Source: Gilliamella sp. wkB112 (lineage in GTDB: Bacteria > Pseudomonadota > Gammaproteobacteria > Enterobacterales > Orbaceae). From it: a DNA stretch of 64,000 nt. Below the pieces are notes generated by a model. It did no database searches. It had not been told where the DNA came from and saw only the letters and a program-made list of their open reading frames with translations. The stretch spans positions 124,001 to 188,000 of the forward strand of contig NZ_LZGL01000020.1 in the NCBI RefSeq assembly GCF_001690685.1, read 5' to 3'. This document shows, one piece after another, positions 56,172 to 64,000 of the stretch. Position 1 is the stretch's first letter; every line of letters begins with the position of its first letter. The position numbers and the translations under genes were made by a program.

Positions 56172-56210
56172 ATACTCTTATATATCACATATTGATTTAT
56201 ATAAGAGTAT
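56172..56210. repeat. Perfect 13-bp inverted repeat between psuT and the S10 promoter
   Basis: ATACTCTTATATA and TATATAAGAGTAT are perfect complements separated by 13 bases. On the minus strand the repeat is followed by ATATCAAAAAATTTTT. It lies upstream of the S10 promoter and could be a transcription terminator that insulates the ribosomal operon or an operator. Confidence 0.55.
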
Positions 56211-56237
56211 TATGCAGTAATTATCAAAAACCTATTA

Positions 56238-56272
56238 GCTTCACCGCTAGCTCTTACTGATAATAGTGAAGC
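56238..56272 (-). terminator. Probable terminator after psuT
   Basis: GCTTCAC and GTGAAGC pair around a 21-base loop, 16 bases after the transporter stop; the minus strand continues TAATAGGTTTTTGA. The long loop lowers confidence. Confidence 0.5.
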
Positions 56273-56287
56273 CTTTAAAAATAAGAG

Positions 56288-57532
56288 TTAAAGAGTAAAT
56301 CCTATAAATATTCCGGCAATAGTTGCACTCATTAAATTAGATAAAGTTGCAGCCAATAAAGCTCTTACTCCTAATTTGGCAATTTCAGAAATTCGTTCCG
56401 GACATATTGCTCCAAATGCACCAACAATAACACCGATAGAACCAAAATTCGCAAAGCCACATAATGCAAATGAAATAATTGCAACCGATTTTGTATCTAA
56501 TGACGCCATATGATGAGATAAATCAGCATAAGCAACAAATTCATTAATTGCTAATTTTTCACCAATCAAACCACCTACTAATGTTGCATCATCCCAACCA
56601 ATCCCCATTACATAAGCTAATGGAGAAAAAACATAACCAAAAATACCTTGTAGACTTAATGATTCCCAGCCGAACCAATTACCAATACCACCTAAAAGAC
56701 CATTAATTAAAGCAATTAACGCAACAAATGTCATAACCACAGTAGCAACACCAACGCCGATCTTTAAGCCAACCATAGCACCTGTAGAAACTGCTTCAAT
56801 AATACTAGCAGCTTTTTTATCACCAAAAGACATTTCTTTAAATTCTACTCTCGATTCCTCTGTAGCTGGGCTTAAAATACGAGCAAATAATATACCTCCA
56901 GGGATTGCCATTAACGATGCTGCTAGTAAGTATTCCAATGGAACACCAAATCCCGCATATGCAATTAGCATGGAACCAGCTATCGAAGCCATACCACTAC
57001 ACATTGCAGTAAACAGTTCATTGGTATTCATCTTATTAATAAATGGTTTAACCGCTGCCGGAATTTCATTTTGTCCAAGAATCATTGTTGTTACGGCAAC
57101 AAAGGCCTCAACTTTACTTACACCCAATAACTTTTGGAACAAAGTACCTAAAATATGGATAAACCATTTCATAAATCCAATATAGTATAAAAGGGAAATC
57201 AATGCGGTAACAAAAATAATAGATGGAATAACATTTAGAGCAAACACAAAAGCTCCGTCACCAAAAAGTTCACCCATTTTTGGACCTACTAATCCTCCAA
57301 AAACAAATGAAGCACCAGCATTCGCAAATGAAACTAAATCAGTAATACCTTTTGCTGCGACTTCAACACACCAACGCCCTGCTGGAATAAATAACATTAA
57401 TCCACCAAGTACAAATTGAAGTAATAATGCACAACCAACAGTCCGCACATTTATTTTTCGACGATTTTTCGAAAAAACATAAGCAACTAAAAGTAATACT
57501 GCAATAGCAATAAAGCCTCTAAATGCATCCAT
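56288..57532 (-). CDS. psuT: NupC-family nucleoside transporter, probable pseudouridine transporter
   Basis: The 414-residue protein is a concentrative nucleoside transporter (CNT): MDAFRGFIAIAVLLLVAYVFSKNRRKINVRTVGCALLLQFVLGG, then VAVTTMILGQNEIPAAVKPFI, MASIAGSMLIAYAG, GGLIGEKLAINEFVAY and ISFALCGFANFGSIGVIVGAFGAICPERI. It is closest in pattern to E. coli YeiM/YeiJ rather than NupC. It lies 76 bases downstream of psuG, so it most likely imports pseudouridine with H+ or Na+. Other nucleosides cannot be excluded. Confidence 0.87.
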   Translation of the reverse strand: MDAFRGFIAIAVLLLVAYVFSKNRRKINVRTVGCALLLQFVLGGLMLFIPAGRWCVEVAAKGITDLVSFANAGASFVFGGLVGPKMGELFGDGAFVFALNVIPSIIFVTALISLLYYIGFMKWFIHILGTLFQKLLGVSKVEAFVAVTTMILGQNEIPAAVKPFINKMNTNELFTAMCSGMASIAGSMLIAYAGFGVPLEYLLAASLMAIPGGILFARILSPATEESRVEFKEMSFGDKKAASIIEAVSTGAMVGLKIGVGVATVVMTFVALIALINGLLGGIGNWFGWESLSLQGIFGYVFSPLAYVMGIGWDDATLVGGLIGEKLAINEFVAYADLSHHMASLDTKSVAIISFALCGFANFGSIGVIVGAFGAICPERISEIAKLGVRALLAATLSNLMSATIAGIFIGFTL

Positions 57533-57608
57533 AAATTCTCCTTACTAATACTGTGCGAACACTCGATTGTGATTTTCGCATTTTTACGCAGTAAGTTTAT
57601 AATACAAC

Positions 57609-58544
57609 TTATCGTATATTGCAATAATGAATAGCTATTTCTGAAGCTAATTTGGCATTATTGAATACTAAATTAATATTTGCCTCTAAACTATCGCCAC
57701 CGGTTAACTCAACCACTTTCGCTAATAAAAATGGTGTAGTTTCTTTACCCTTAATACCTTGTGCCACCGATTCTTGTAATGCTTTTTCAATTGCTGCCGA
57801 AATTACTGCTTCATCCATCGCATCCTGTTTTGGAATAGGATTAGCCACTACAACTCCACCATTTAACCCTAGATTCCATTTTATTTTAATCATTTCAGCT
57901 ATTTGTTGTGCAGTGTCTAATTTCACACTTACATCATACGGACTTGTTCGACTGAAAAAAGAAGGTAATTTTTCAGTTTGATAACCAACAACAGGCACAC
58001 CGAATGTTTCCAAATATTCCATGGTTAAGCCTAAATCTAAAATCGATTTAGCCCCAGCACAGACAACAGCAACACTAGTTTTTGCTAGCTCTTGTAGATC
58101 AGCTGAAATATCAAAGGTATGCTCAGCACCTCGATGTACTCCTCCCAATCCTCCGGTGGCAAATACACGAATACCTGCTAACTCTGCAATAATCATAGTT
58201 GCCGCAACAGTTGTGGCCCCATTTTGCTTATTTGCAACTATAACTGGCAAATCTCTACGACTGACTTTCGCAACATTTAGTCCTTGTTTTCCAAGAATAG
58301 TAATCTCTTCTTTGGATAAACCCGCTTTTAATCGCCCATTAATCACAGCAATTGTTGCTGGTATAGCCCCATTTTTTCGAATAATTTCCTCTACTTTTAA
58401 TGCGGTCTCTAAATTTTGAGGGTAAGGCATACCGTGAGAAATAATCGTTGACTCTAAAGCAACTACTGGTTGGTTATTTTCTAAAGCTAGTTTAACTTCA
58501 GGAGAAATATCAAGATATTGTTTATAATTTTGTATATTGTTCAT
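57609..58544 (-). CDS. psuG: Pseudouridine-5'-phosphate glycosidase
   Basis: PsuG splits pseudouridine-5'-phosphate into uracil and ribose-5-phosphate. From the ATG at 58544 the protein has 311 residues with the signatures ALESTIISHGMPYPQNLETA, TVAATMIIAELAGIRVFATGGLGGVHRGAE, GAKSILDLGLTMEYLETFGVPVVGYQ and NGGVVVANPIP. The ATG overlaps the psuK stop (ATGA), so the longer frame from 58574 is rejected. The order is kinase, glycosidase, transporter. Confidence 0.94.
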   Translation of the reverse strand: MNNIQNYKQYLDISPEVKLALENNQPVVALESTIISHGMPYPQNLETALKVEEIIRKNGAIPATIAVINGRLKAGLSKEEITILGKQGLNVAKVSRRDLPVIVANKQNGATTVAATMIIAELAGIRVFATGGLGGVHRGAEHTFDISADLQELAKTSVAVVCAGAKSILDLGLTMEYLETFGVPVVGYQTEKLPSFFSRTSPYDVSVKLDTAQQIAEMIKIKWNLGLNGGVVVANPIPKQDAMDEAVISAAIEKALQESVAQGIKGKETTPFLLAKVVELTGGDSLEANINLVFNNAKLASEIAIHYCNIR

Positions 58545-59632
58545 GAAAGAGACTCCAATAAATTTTGAACACAATTAATAGATAAATTAGGATTATTAGT
58601 AAATTCGGAAGCTAATGTTAATGATGAACAAGCTTGACTGAACCTAACACTTTCAGGAAAACTCATGTTCTCTAAGTAACAATGAGCAAGCCCAGCTAGC
58701 ATTGCATCTCCAGCCCCTGTTACACTAATAATTTTTGTAGGAATAGATGCAGACCAACCATGATCTCCATCTATTTCACTATAATAAACACCCTTTGACC
58801 CACTACTTATAGCAATGCGTTTTATTCCTTGTTGGTGAAACCAATCAACAACTTTAGGAATATCTTTATTAGTATGAATTTCCATACCACTTAATATCTC
58901 AGCTTCAAGACGATTAGGTTTCAACGTATGAATATGGGATAACCAATTTTTAATTTTATGTGCTTTAAAGGCTGAGACAGTATCAACAAAGATTGGGACA
59001 GAACCTGCATTATTAAACAACCATGCGAGTGCTTCTGGTTGTATATTACAATCTATAATTAACAATTTTGCGTGTTGAATCATTTGTTTAGATTCATTCA
59101 GTAAGGGAGGTGTTAATTTATCAATGATATCCATATCATTAATAGCTATAACCATTTCACCTTTCTCATCCAGCAAAGAAACATAAGTTGAAGTACTATC
59201 ACCTTTTACTATATGACAGTAATCCATGTTTACACCTGCTTTTCGTGTATGTTCAAGCAATTGCATTCCATAAAAATCATCACCAATCATTGAGATGAAA
59301 TAAGGTTCTTGACCCAAAAGCGCTAAGTTTTCTGCTATATTACGCCCAACACCACCAGGAGTACTTTTAATCCTGCCTGGATTAGAATCTTCATAAACTA
59401 GTTTTTTATGCGAATAACCAGTAACATCCATGTTACTTGAACCGACAACAACAATATGATTATTTTCAGATAAAATATACCCTTTACCTTTAATATAACC
59501 TTTTTGAGTGAGTGTCATGATGTAACCCGCAACACTAGAACGCGTGATTCCCAACATATCTGCTATTGTATTTTGTTGAATTAATGGATTATTGCGAATA
59601 ATGGATAGGATCTGCTTTTCTCGATGATTCAT
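58541..59632 (-). CDS. psuK: PfkB-family kinase with N-terminal winged helix, pseudouridine kinase (PsuK/YeiI-like)
   Basis: The 363-residue protein has an N-terminal HTH (MNHREKQILSIIRNNPLIQQNTIADMLGITRSSVAGYIMTLTQKGYIKGKGYIL, about 1-55) fused to a ribokinase-type kinase with VVGSSNMDVTGYSHK, TPGGVGRNIAENLALLG and the catalytic ISVTGAGDAMLAGLAH. E. coli PsuK lacks the HTH, while its paralog YeiI has it. Coupling with psuG makes pseudouridine kinase the best function. The HTH may make it also an autoregulator, which is inference. Confidence 0.87.
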   Translation of the reverse strand: MNHREKQILSIIRNNPLIQQNTIADMLGITRSSVAGYIMTLTQKGYIKGKGYILSENNHIVVVGSSNMDVTGYSHKKLVYEDSNPGRIKSTPGGVGRNIAENLALLGQEPYFISMIGDDFYGMQLLEHTRKAGVNMDYCHIVKGDSTSTYVSLLDEKGEMVIAINDMDIIDKLTPPLLNESKQMIQHAKLLIIDCNIQPEALAWLFNNAGSVPIFVDTVSAFKAHKIKNWLSHIHTLKPNRLEAEILSGMEIHTNKDIPKVVDWFHQQGIKRIAISSGSKGVYYSEIDGDHGWSASIPTKIISVTGAGDAMLAGLAHCYLENMSFPESVRFSQACSSLTLASEFTNNPNLSINCVQNLLESLS

Positions 59633-59728
59633 ATAAACACCTGTTTATTTTTAAGCATATGTTTGCAAATAGACTATACCAGATGGTTATTAAACTTAAA
59701 AGCAAGGTAATAAAATAAACAAACGAAA

Positions 59729-59744
59729 TGTGATAAAAATCACA
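59729..59744. promoter_or_regulatory. Perfect CRP site and psuK promoter
   Basis: TGTGA-TAAAAA-TCACA matches all ten consensus bases of the CRP site. A -10-like TATAGT lies at 59678-59673 on the minus strand with a poor -35 (TTTTAA); the start point near 59666 would place the CRP centre near -70, suitable for class I activation of psuK-psuG-psuT. Confidence 0.88.
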
Positions 59745-59825
59745 ATAAACCAATTGTTTTGAAAAGTATTAATTAAATTGAGATAATAGAATCATTAATT
59801 TATTCAGTTTGATAATTTACTCCAA

Positions 59826-60164
59826 TTAATGATCTTCTTTGGCGTGATTTAAACTATATCTTGGAATTTCAACTTCAAGATCTTCATCTGTAACACGAGC
59901 TTGGCAACTTAAGCGACTTTGAGGTTCAACGCCCCATGCTTTATCGAGCATATCATCTTCTTGTTCATCGCTTTCTTCTAAAGAATCAAAACCTTTTCGA
60001 ACAATACAATGGCAGGTTGAACAAGCACAGGACATTTCGCATGCATGTTCAATTTCAATATCATTGCGTAACGCAACCTCTAAAATAGATTCCCCTTCTT
60101 CGGCCTCAACAACTATCCCTTCAGGGCAAAGATCAGCATTAGGTAAAAAAGTAATTTTTGGCAT
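59826..60164 (-). CDS. fdx: Isc-type [2Fe-2S] ferredoxin
   Basis: The 112-residue ferredoxin has cluster ligands Cys-42, Cys-48, Cys-51 (EHACEMSCACSTCHC) and a fourth cysteine near residue 87 (SRLSCQARV), the adrenodoxin-like spacing of Isc ferredoxin. It supplies electrons for cluster assembly on IscU. It is 14 bases after hscA and last in the isc unit here; no iscX follows. Confidence 0.95.
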   Translation of the reverse strand: MPKITFLPNADLCPEGIVVEAEEGESILEVALRNDIEIEHACEMSCACSTCHCIVRKGFDSLEESDEQEDDMLDKAWGVEPQSRLSCQARVTDEDLEVEIPRYSLNHAKEDH

Positions 60165-60178
60165 AATAATCTCGTTAA

Positions 60179-62035
60179 TTAGATATCATCAACCTTATGA
60201 CCAGCTAACGCATGACGGATAGATCGATCCATTCGTTTGGCAGCAAATTCCTGAGTGACGTTATCAACAATTTTAATTTGTCTTTCAATTTCGTAACTAT
60301 TGTTCGCTTGACTCGCAGCCTCTAACTGATGCTTAGCAACTAAAATCTGATTCAGTTGTTGTTCATTTAATAAATCAACATCTTTATCTAAGGCACTTTG
60401 CAAACTTTCTAGGACTCTAGCTGCTTCAACTTTTTGTTCGGCTAGCATTCTAGATTGTTTATCTTGTTCAGCATAATTTATTGAATCTTGAATCATACTA
60501 GCAATTTCAGTATCAGTCAGCCCATAAGATGGTTTAACTTGAATTGCCGCTTCAACACCTGTCGATTTTTCCATAGCAGTAACACTCAATAAACCATCAG
60601 CATCAACTTGAAATGTAACTCTAATATGAGCTGCACCAGCAGGCATAGGGGGTATTCTGTGCAAAGTAAATTTAGCCAATGATCGGCAATCCGCAACACT
60701 TTCTCGTTCACCTTGTAAAACATGGATTAACATAGCAGTTTGACCATCTTTAAATGTTGTAAACTCTTGAGCTCTAGCACATGGAATAGTACTATTACGA
60801 GGAATAATTTTTTCAACCAATTCCCCCATAGTTTCAATCCCTAAAGATAATGGAATTACATCAAGTAATAACATATCAGAATCAGGTTTATTACCGACCA
60901 AAATATCTGCTTGTATGGCGGCACCAATTGCAACCACTTTATCTGGATCGATAGAAGTAAGAGGCTCAGTTTTGAAATAATTTCCTACTAGCTGGCGAAC
61001 TAACGGTACTCGGGTAGAGCCACCAACCATAACAACTCCCTCTACTTCATGAATATTAATATCGGCATCTTTTAGAGCTCGTCTACACACAGCTAAAGTT
61101 TTTTTCACCAATGACTCAATTAGCTTTTCGAATTGTTTTCGAGTGATTACCAATGATTGATCATCAAGAGTAAATACAACTGATTCTTGATGACTTAAGG
61201 CAATTTTTGCACTAACTGCTTGGTTAATGATTGTCTGTTTAAGAATAGGATCGGTATCATCAATACCTAATTCTGATTTTATGTAATCTACAAGCAACCG
61301 ATCAAAGTCATCACCACCAAGTGCAGAATCACCACTCGTTGCTAAAACTTCAAATACACCTTTACGCAAACGCAGAATAGAAATATCAAATGTACCTCCA
61401 CCCAGATCATAAACTGCAATTACCCCTTCTTTGCCAGAATCTAAACCATAAGCAATAGCGGCTGCCGTTGGTTCATTTAAAAGACGTAACACATGTAGTC
61501 CAGCCAATTTAGCGGCATCCTTAGTTGCTTGCCTTTGAGCATCATCAAAATAAGCAGGAACAGTAATCACTGCACCATCAATTTCACCGGTTAACGCCTC
61601 TTTAGCTCGGTTAACTAGTGACAGTAAAATTTCTGAGGAAACTTGTACCGGATTAACTTGACCATTAGGTAAATTAAGCACAGGTACACCATTTTCACTT
61701 TGTGAAAATGAATAAGGAAACTGGGATAGATCAAGATCAGATAAACTTCTACCCATGAGTCGTTTAATTGAACTAACAGTATTTTGTGGATCTTTAGCTG
61801 AATTAATTTTGGCATTTTTTCCAACTGTCACAATAAGATTATCATCATGATCGTATCCATAATGCACAACTGAAGGTAACAATGGTTCCCCTTCTAAGTC
61901 AGCTAATACTTCGCTTTGTCCACTGCGTACAGTGGCAACTAATGAATTAGTTGTTCCAAGATCAATGCCTATTGCTAAACGACGTTGATGAGGAGCTGGA
62001 GTTAGTCCTGGTTCACTGATCTGCAAAAGTACCAT
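60179..62035 (-). CDS. hscA: Fe-S cluster chaperone HscA (Hsp70)
   Basis: The 618-residue DnaK-like ATPase has [18 protein letters not shown] in the phosphate-1 loop, [38 protein letters not shown] and [14 protein letters not shown], then the substrate-binding domain. HscA with HscB promotes transfer of clusters from IscU, recognising its LPPVK motif. Length and position between hscB and fdx are the canonical ones. Confidence 0.97.
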   Translation of the reverse strand: MVLLQISEPGLTPAPHQRRLAIGIDLGTTNSLVATVRSGQSEVLADLEGEPLLPSVVHYGYDHDDNLIVTVGKNAKINSAKDPQNTVSSIKRLMGRSLSDLDLSQFPYSFSQSENGVPVLNLPNGQVNPVQVSSEILLSLVNRAKEALTGEIDGAVITVPAYFDDAQRQATKDAAKLAGLHVLRLLNEPTAAAIAYGLDSGKEGVIAVYDLGGGTFDISILRLRKGVFEVLATSGDSALGGDDFDRLLVDYIKSELGIDDTDPILKQTIINQAVSAKIALSHQESVVFTLDDQSLVITRKQFEKLIESLVKKTLAVCRRALKDADINIHEVEGVVMVGGSTRVPLVRQLVGNYFKTEPLTSIDPDKVVAIGAAIQADILVGNKPDSDMLLLDVIPLSLGIETMGELVEKIIPRNSTIPCARAQEFTTFKDGQTAMLIHVLQGERESVADCRSLAKFTLHRIPPMPAGAAHIRVTFQVDADGLLSVTAMEKSTGVEAAIQVKPSYGLTDTEIASMIQDSINYAEQDKQSRMLAEQKVEAARVLESLQSALDKDVDLLNEQQLNQILVAKHQLEAASQANNSYEIERQIKIVDNVTQEFAAKRMDRSIRHALAGHKVDDI

Positions 62036-62071
62036 GTAATATATCTCTAATTGACATTTATTTATCTCAGA

Positions 62072-62590
62072 TTATAACGCAAACTGCTTTTCTTGTATTT
62101 TTTCAATTTGTTCAATCACTCTGTTGAGATAACGAATTTTATAGATGTGATTAAGTGCTACATTCCAATCTTGCTCTTTTATATTTTGCAATAATTGATC
62201 ATAAACATTTTTTCTACGTTCAACAATTTTAGTATGAAAATCGTCTAATAAATCAAAATCATTTCGATTTTCTATATCATCTAGCTTTTCACGTAAAGAA
62301 AATTGCTCCATTAAAAAATCAGCATCATGAATAATATTCTGTTCTGTGGAAACATTAAAACCTCGTAGAGATAAAAAATATTCTGCCGCTGTAATGGGAT
62401 TTTTTAATATTTTATATGCATCATTAATCATTGCCGATTTCTGAATGATTAAGACTTTTTCATCATCGTTTACGGCAGCAAAATTATCTGGGTGGTACTG
62501 TCTTTGTAATTGCTGATAATAATTGGTCAGTAGTGTAACATCAACAGGTAACTGGATAGGCAATTCAAATAGCTCAAAGTAATTAGTCAT
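62072..62590 (-). CDS. hscB: Fe-S co-chaperone HscB (J-domain)
   Basis: The 172-residue protein has an N-terminal J domain with HPD at residues 33-35 (MTNYFELFELPIQLPVD...QRQYHPDNFA) and a C-terminal helical domain that binds IscU. It stimulates HscA. It lies between iscA (14 bases) and hscA (36 bases). Confidence 0.96.
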   Translation of the reverse strand: MTNYFELFELPIQLPVDVTLLTNYYQQLQRQYHPDNFAAVNDDEKVLIIQKSAMINDAYKILKNPITAAEYFLSLRGFNVSTEQNIIHDADFLMEQFSLREKLDDIENRNDFDLLDDFHTKIVERRKNVYDQLLQNIKEQDWNVALNHIYKIRYLNRVIEQIEKIQEKQFAL

Positions 62591-62604
62591 GATAATGGCC
62601 CCAA

Positions 62605-62928
62605 CTAAACATTAAAGCTTTCGCCACAACCACATTCATTTTGTGCATTGGGATTATTAAATTTAAAACCTTCGTTTAACCCTTCCTTAATAAAATCAAG
62701 CTCAGTTCCATCAATGTATACTAAACTTTTTTTATCAACGATCACTTTGACGTTTTTATCTTCAAATACACTATCATCATCATTAATGGTATCGGCAAAC
62801 TCTAAAACATAAGCCATACCAGAACAACCAGATGTCTTAACACCTAATCGAAGACCAACTCCTTTACCTCGATTGGCTAAAAAGGATTGAACACGATTAG
62901 CTGCACTACTGGTTAAGGTAATTGCCAT
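62605..62928 (-). CDS. iscA: Fe-S assembly A-type carrier IscA
   Basis: The 107-residue protein starts [44 protein letters not shown] and ends CGCGESFNV; the three cysteines (near 35, 99 and 101) bind the cluster or iron. I use the ATG at 62928, which overlaps the iscU TGA (TGATG) and gives the normal length; a TTG one codon earlier is possible. Confidence 0.96.
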   Translation of the reverse strand: MAITLTSSAANRVQSFLANRGKGVGLRLGVKTSGCSGMAYVLEFADTINDDDSVFEDKNVKVIVDKKSLVYIDGTELDFIKEGLNEGFKFNNPNAQNECGCGESFNV

Positions 62929-63314
62929 CAACGTTGTCCTTTTTTGGTTTTATAATCTTCAATTGCGGCTTTAATTGCATCTTCAGCCAAAAGTGAACAG
63001 TGAATTTTGACTGGTGGTAAAGCAAGTTCTTTGGCAATATCAGTATTTTTTATAGCTTCGGCTTCATCTAGCGATTTACCTTTTATCCATTCAGTTACCA
63101 GCGAACTCGATGCAATTGCACTACCACATCCATAAGTCTTAAACTTGGCATCTTCAATAATACCATCATCATTCACTTTGATTTGTAAGCGCATAACATC
63201 ACCACACGCTGGCGCACCCACCATACCACTACCCACATTAGGATCATTTTGATCAAAAGAACCTACATTACGAGGATTTTCATAATGATCGACAACTTTT
63301 TCACTATACGCCAT
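62928..63314 (-). CDS. iscU: Fe-S cluster scaffold IscU
   Basis: The 128-residue scaffold begins [21 protein letters not shown] and has the cluster ligands in [18 protein letters not shown] and [11 protein letters not shown], plus the HscA-recognition motif LPPVK. It lies 15 bases after iscS. Confidence 0.98.
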   Translation of the reverse strand: MAYSEKVVDHYENPRNVGSFDQNDPNVGSGMVGAPACGDVMRLQIKVNDDGIIEDAKFKTYGCGSAIASSSLVTEWIKGKSLDEAEAIKNTDIAKELALPPVKIHCSLLAEDAIKAAIEDYKTKKGQR

Positions 63315-63329
63315 AATTTGCTCCTAATT

Positions 63330-64000
63330 TTAATGTGCAGACCATTTGATTTTGGTTAGATCAACGCCTTGTTTAAACATTTCCCAAATCGGGGATAAAT
63401 CTCTTAATTTATCTATAGAATTTTTAATCAGTTTAATAACATAATCAACTTCTTCTTCAGTACTAAAACGACCAAAGGAAAAACGAATTGAACTATGAGC
63501 CAATTCATCATTAAGCCCTAATGCCCGTAAAACATAAGAAGGTTCTAAACTAGCGGATGTACAAGCCGATCCTGATGACACAGCCAAATCTTTTAACGCC
63601 ATCATCAAAGATTCACCTTCAATATAAGCAAAGCTAATATTAATAATATTTGGCGCACTATGCTCCAAAGAACCATTAAGATAAACTTCTTCGATATCTT
63701 TTAAACCATTCCATAAGCGTTTTTTCAAAGCCAATAACCGTGGCATTTCTGTTGCCATTTCTTCTTTAGCAATGCGATAAGCTTCACCCATACCTACAAT
63801 TTGATGAACAGGTAAAGTACCAGAACGCATACCTCTTTCATGACCACCACCATGCATTTGAGCTTCAATACGTACTCGAGGTTTACGCCTTACATAAAGA
63901 CCACCAATACCTTTGGGGCCATAGATTTTATGACCTGAAAATGACATTAAATCAACTTTTAATTTGGTAAGATCAATCGGTAATTTACCGACACTTTGGG
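63330..64000 (-). CDS. iscS: Cysteine desulfurase IscS (5' end beyond the window)
   Basis: The visible 3' part covers about 223 codons; the frame stays open to the right edge ([17 protein letters not shown] before MSFSGHK). It contains the PLP-lysine motif [24 protein letters not shown] and the active-site loop cysteine in [43 protein letters not shown]. IscS takes sulfur from cysteine for Fe-S clusters and tRNA thiolation. It precedes iscU as usual. iscR would lie outside the window. Confidence 0.97.
   Translation of the reverse strand, partial: QSVGKLPIDLTKLKVDLMSFSGHKIYGPKGIGGLYVRRKPRVRIEAQMHGGGHERGMRSGTLPVHQIVGMGEAYRIAKEEMATEMPRLLALKKRLWNGLKDIEEVYLNGSLEHSAPNIINISFAYIEGESLMMALKDLAVSSGSACTSASLEPSYVLRALGLNDELAHSSIRFSFGRFSTEEEVDYVIKLIKNSIDKLRDLSPIWEMFKQGVDLTKIKWSAH

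Noticed and set aside
58021-58419. 132-codon plus-strand open frame opposite psuG
   Set aside because: It is antisense to a gene with clear family motifs, has no recognisable domain and no ribosome-binding site; it follows from codon bias of the real gene.

Overview
The window is a contiguous, AT-rich chromosomal segment of a gammaproteobacterium. Gene content and gene order (bamB-yfgM-hisS-ispG-rodZ, rplU-rpmA-yhbE-obgE, nirBDC-cysG, the S10/spc/alpha ribosomal operons, iscSUA-hscBA-fdx) are those of Enterobacterales/Pasteurellales-like bacteria. Together with the low GC and the sugar-uptake genes this suggests a host-associated lineage such as Orbaceae (Gilliamella-like). The taxonomic call is an inference from gene content only. 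I see no tRNA or rRNA gene, CRISPR array, transposase, integrase or prophage. About seventy-five protein genes, one small RNA and one pseudogene are supported.

Layout. 1-7.3 kb (minus strand): the end of an outer-membrane/translation block (bamB, yfgM, hisS, ispG, a short rodZ), then tyrS and putP. 7.6-9.1 kb: nth-smrB on the plus strand, followed by a convincing Fur-controlled RyhB small RNA on the minus strand. 9.2-12 kb: obgE-yhbE-rpmA-rplU. 12.2-20.2 kb: nitrate/nitrite block, with the narXL two-component system facing cysG-nirC-nirD-nirB; a perfect NarL/NarP-type 7-2-7 site lies upstream of nirB. 20.5-23.4 kb: a MarR regulator, an HlyD-type adaptor and an ABC-2 permease without an ATPase; a shared palindrome precedes both the regulator and the adaptor gene. 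23.5-30.3 kb: galactitol utilisation (gatABC PTS, gatD, gatR, a LacC-type kinase, gatY, hxpA). 30.9-35.9 kb: gntK-edd behind a GntR box and a CRP-like site, then a YfbS-like transporter and an unknown small membrane protein. 36-42 kb: fmt, tehB, fabI, a decayed ppnP pseudogene, slyD, radC, slyX and a DMT transporter. 42.1-55.9 kb: the alpha, spc and S10 ribosomal operons with the S4-type alpha leader and S10 leader. 56.3-59.6 kb: psuK-psuG-psuT for pseudouridine use, behind a perfect CRP site. 59.8-64 kb: fdx-hscA-hscB-iscA-iscU-iscS, with iscS cut by the window edge.

How the parts fit. The metabolism points to a sugar-fermenting, facultatively anaerobic life: galactitol, gluconate (Entner-Doudoroff entry) and pseudouridine uptake under apparent CRP control, plus nitrite detoxification/assimilation under NarXL. 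Iron is handled by the Isc cluster and RyhB. Decay is visible in ppnP and in the shortened RodZ, and neighbours seen in E. coli (gatZ, iscX, eda next to edd) are missing locally. I did not find a wholly novel system. The most unusual items are the ATPase-less MarR/HlyD/ABC-2 cassette with its duplicated operator, the RyhB locus, the ppnP pseudogene, and the RodZ protein without a periplasmic domain.
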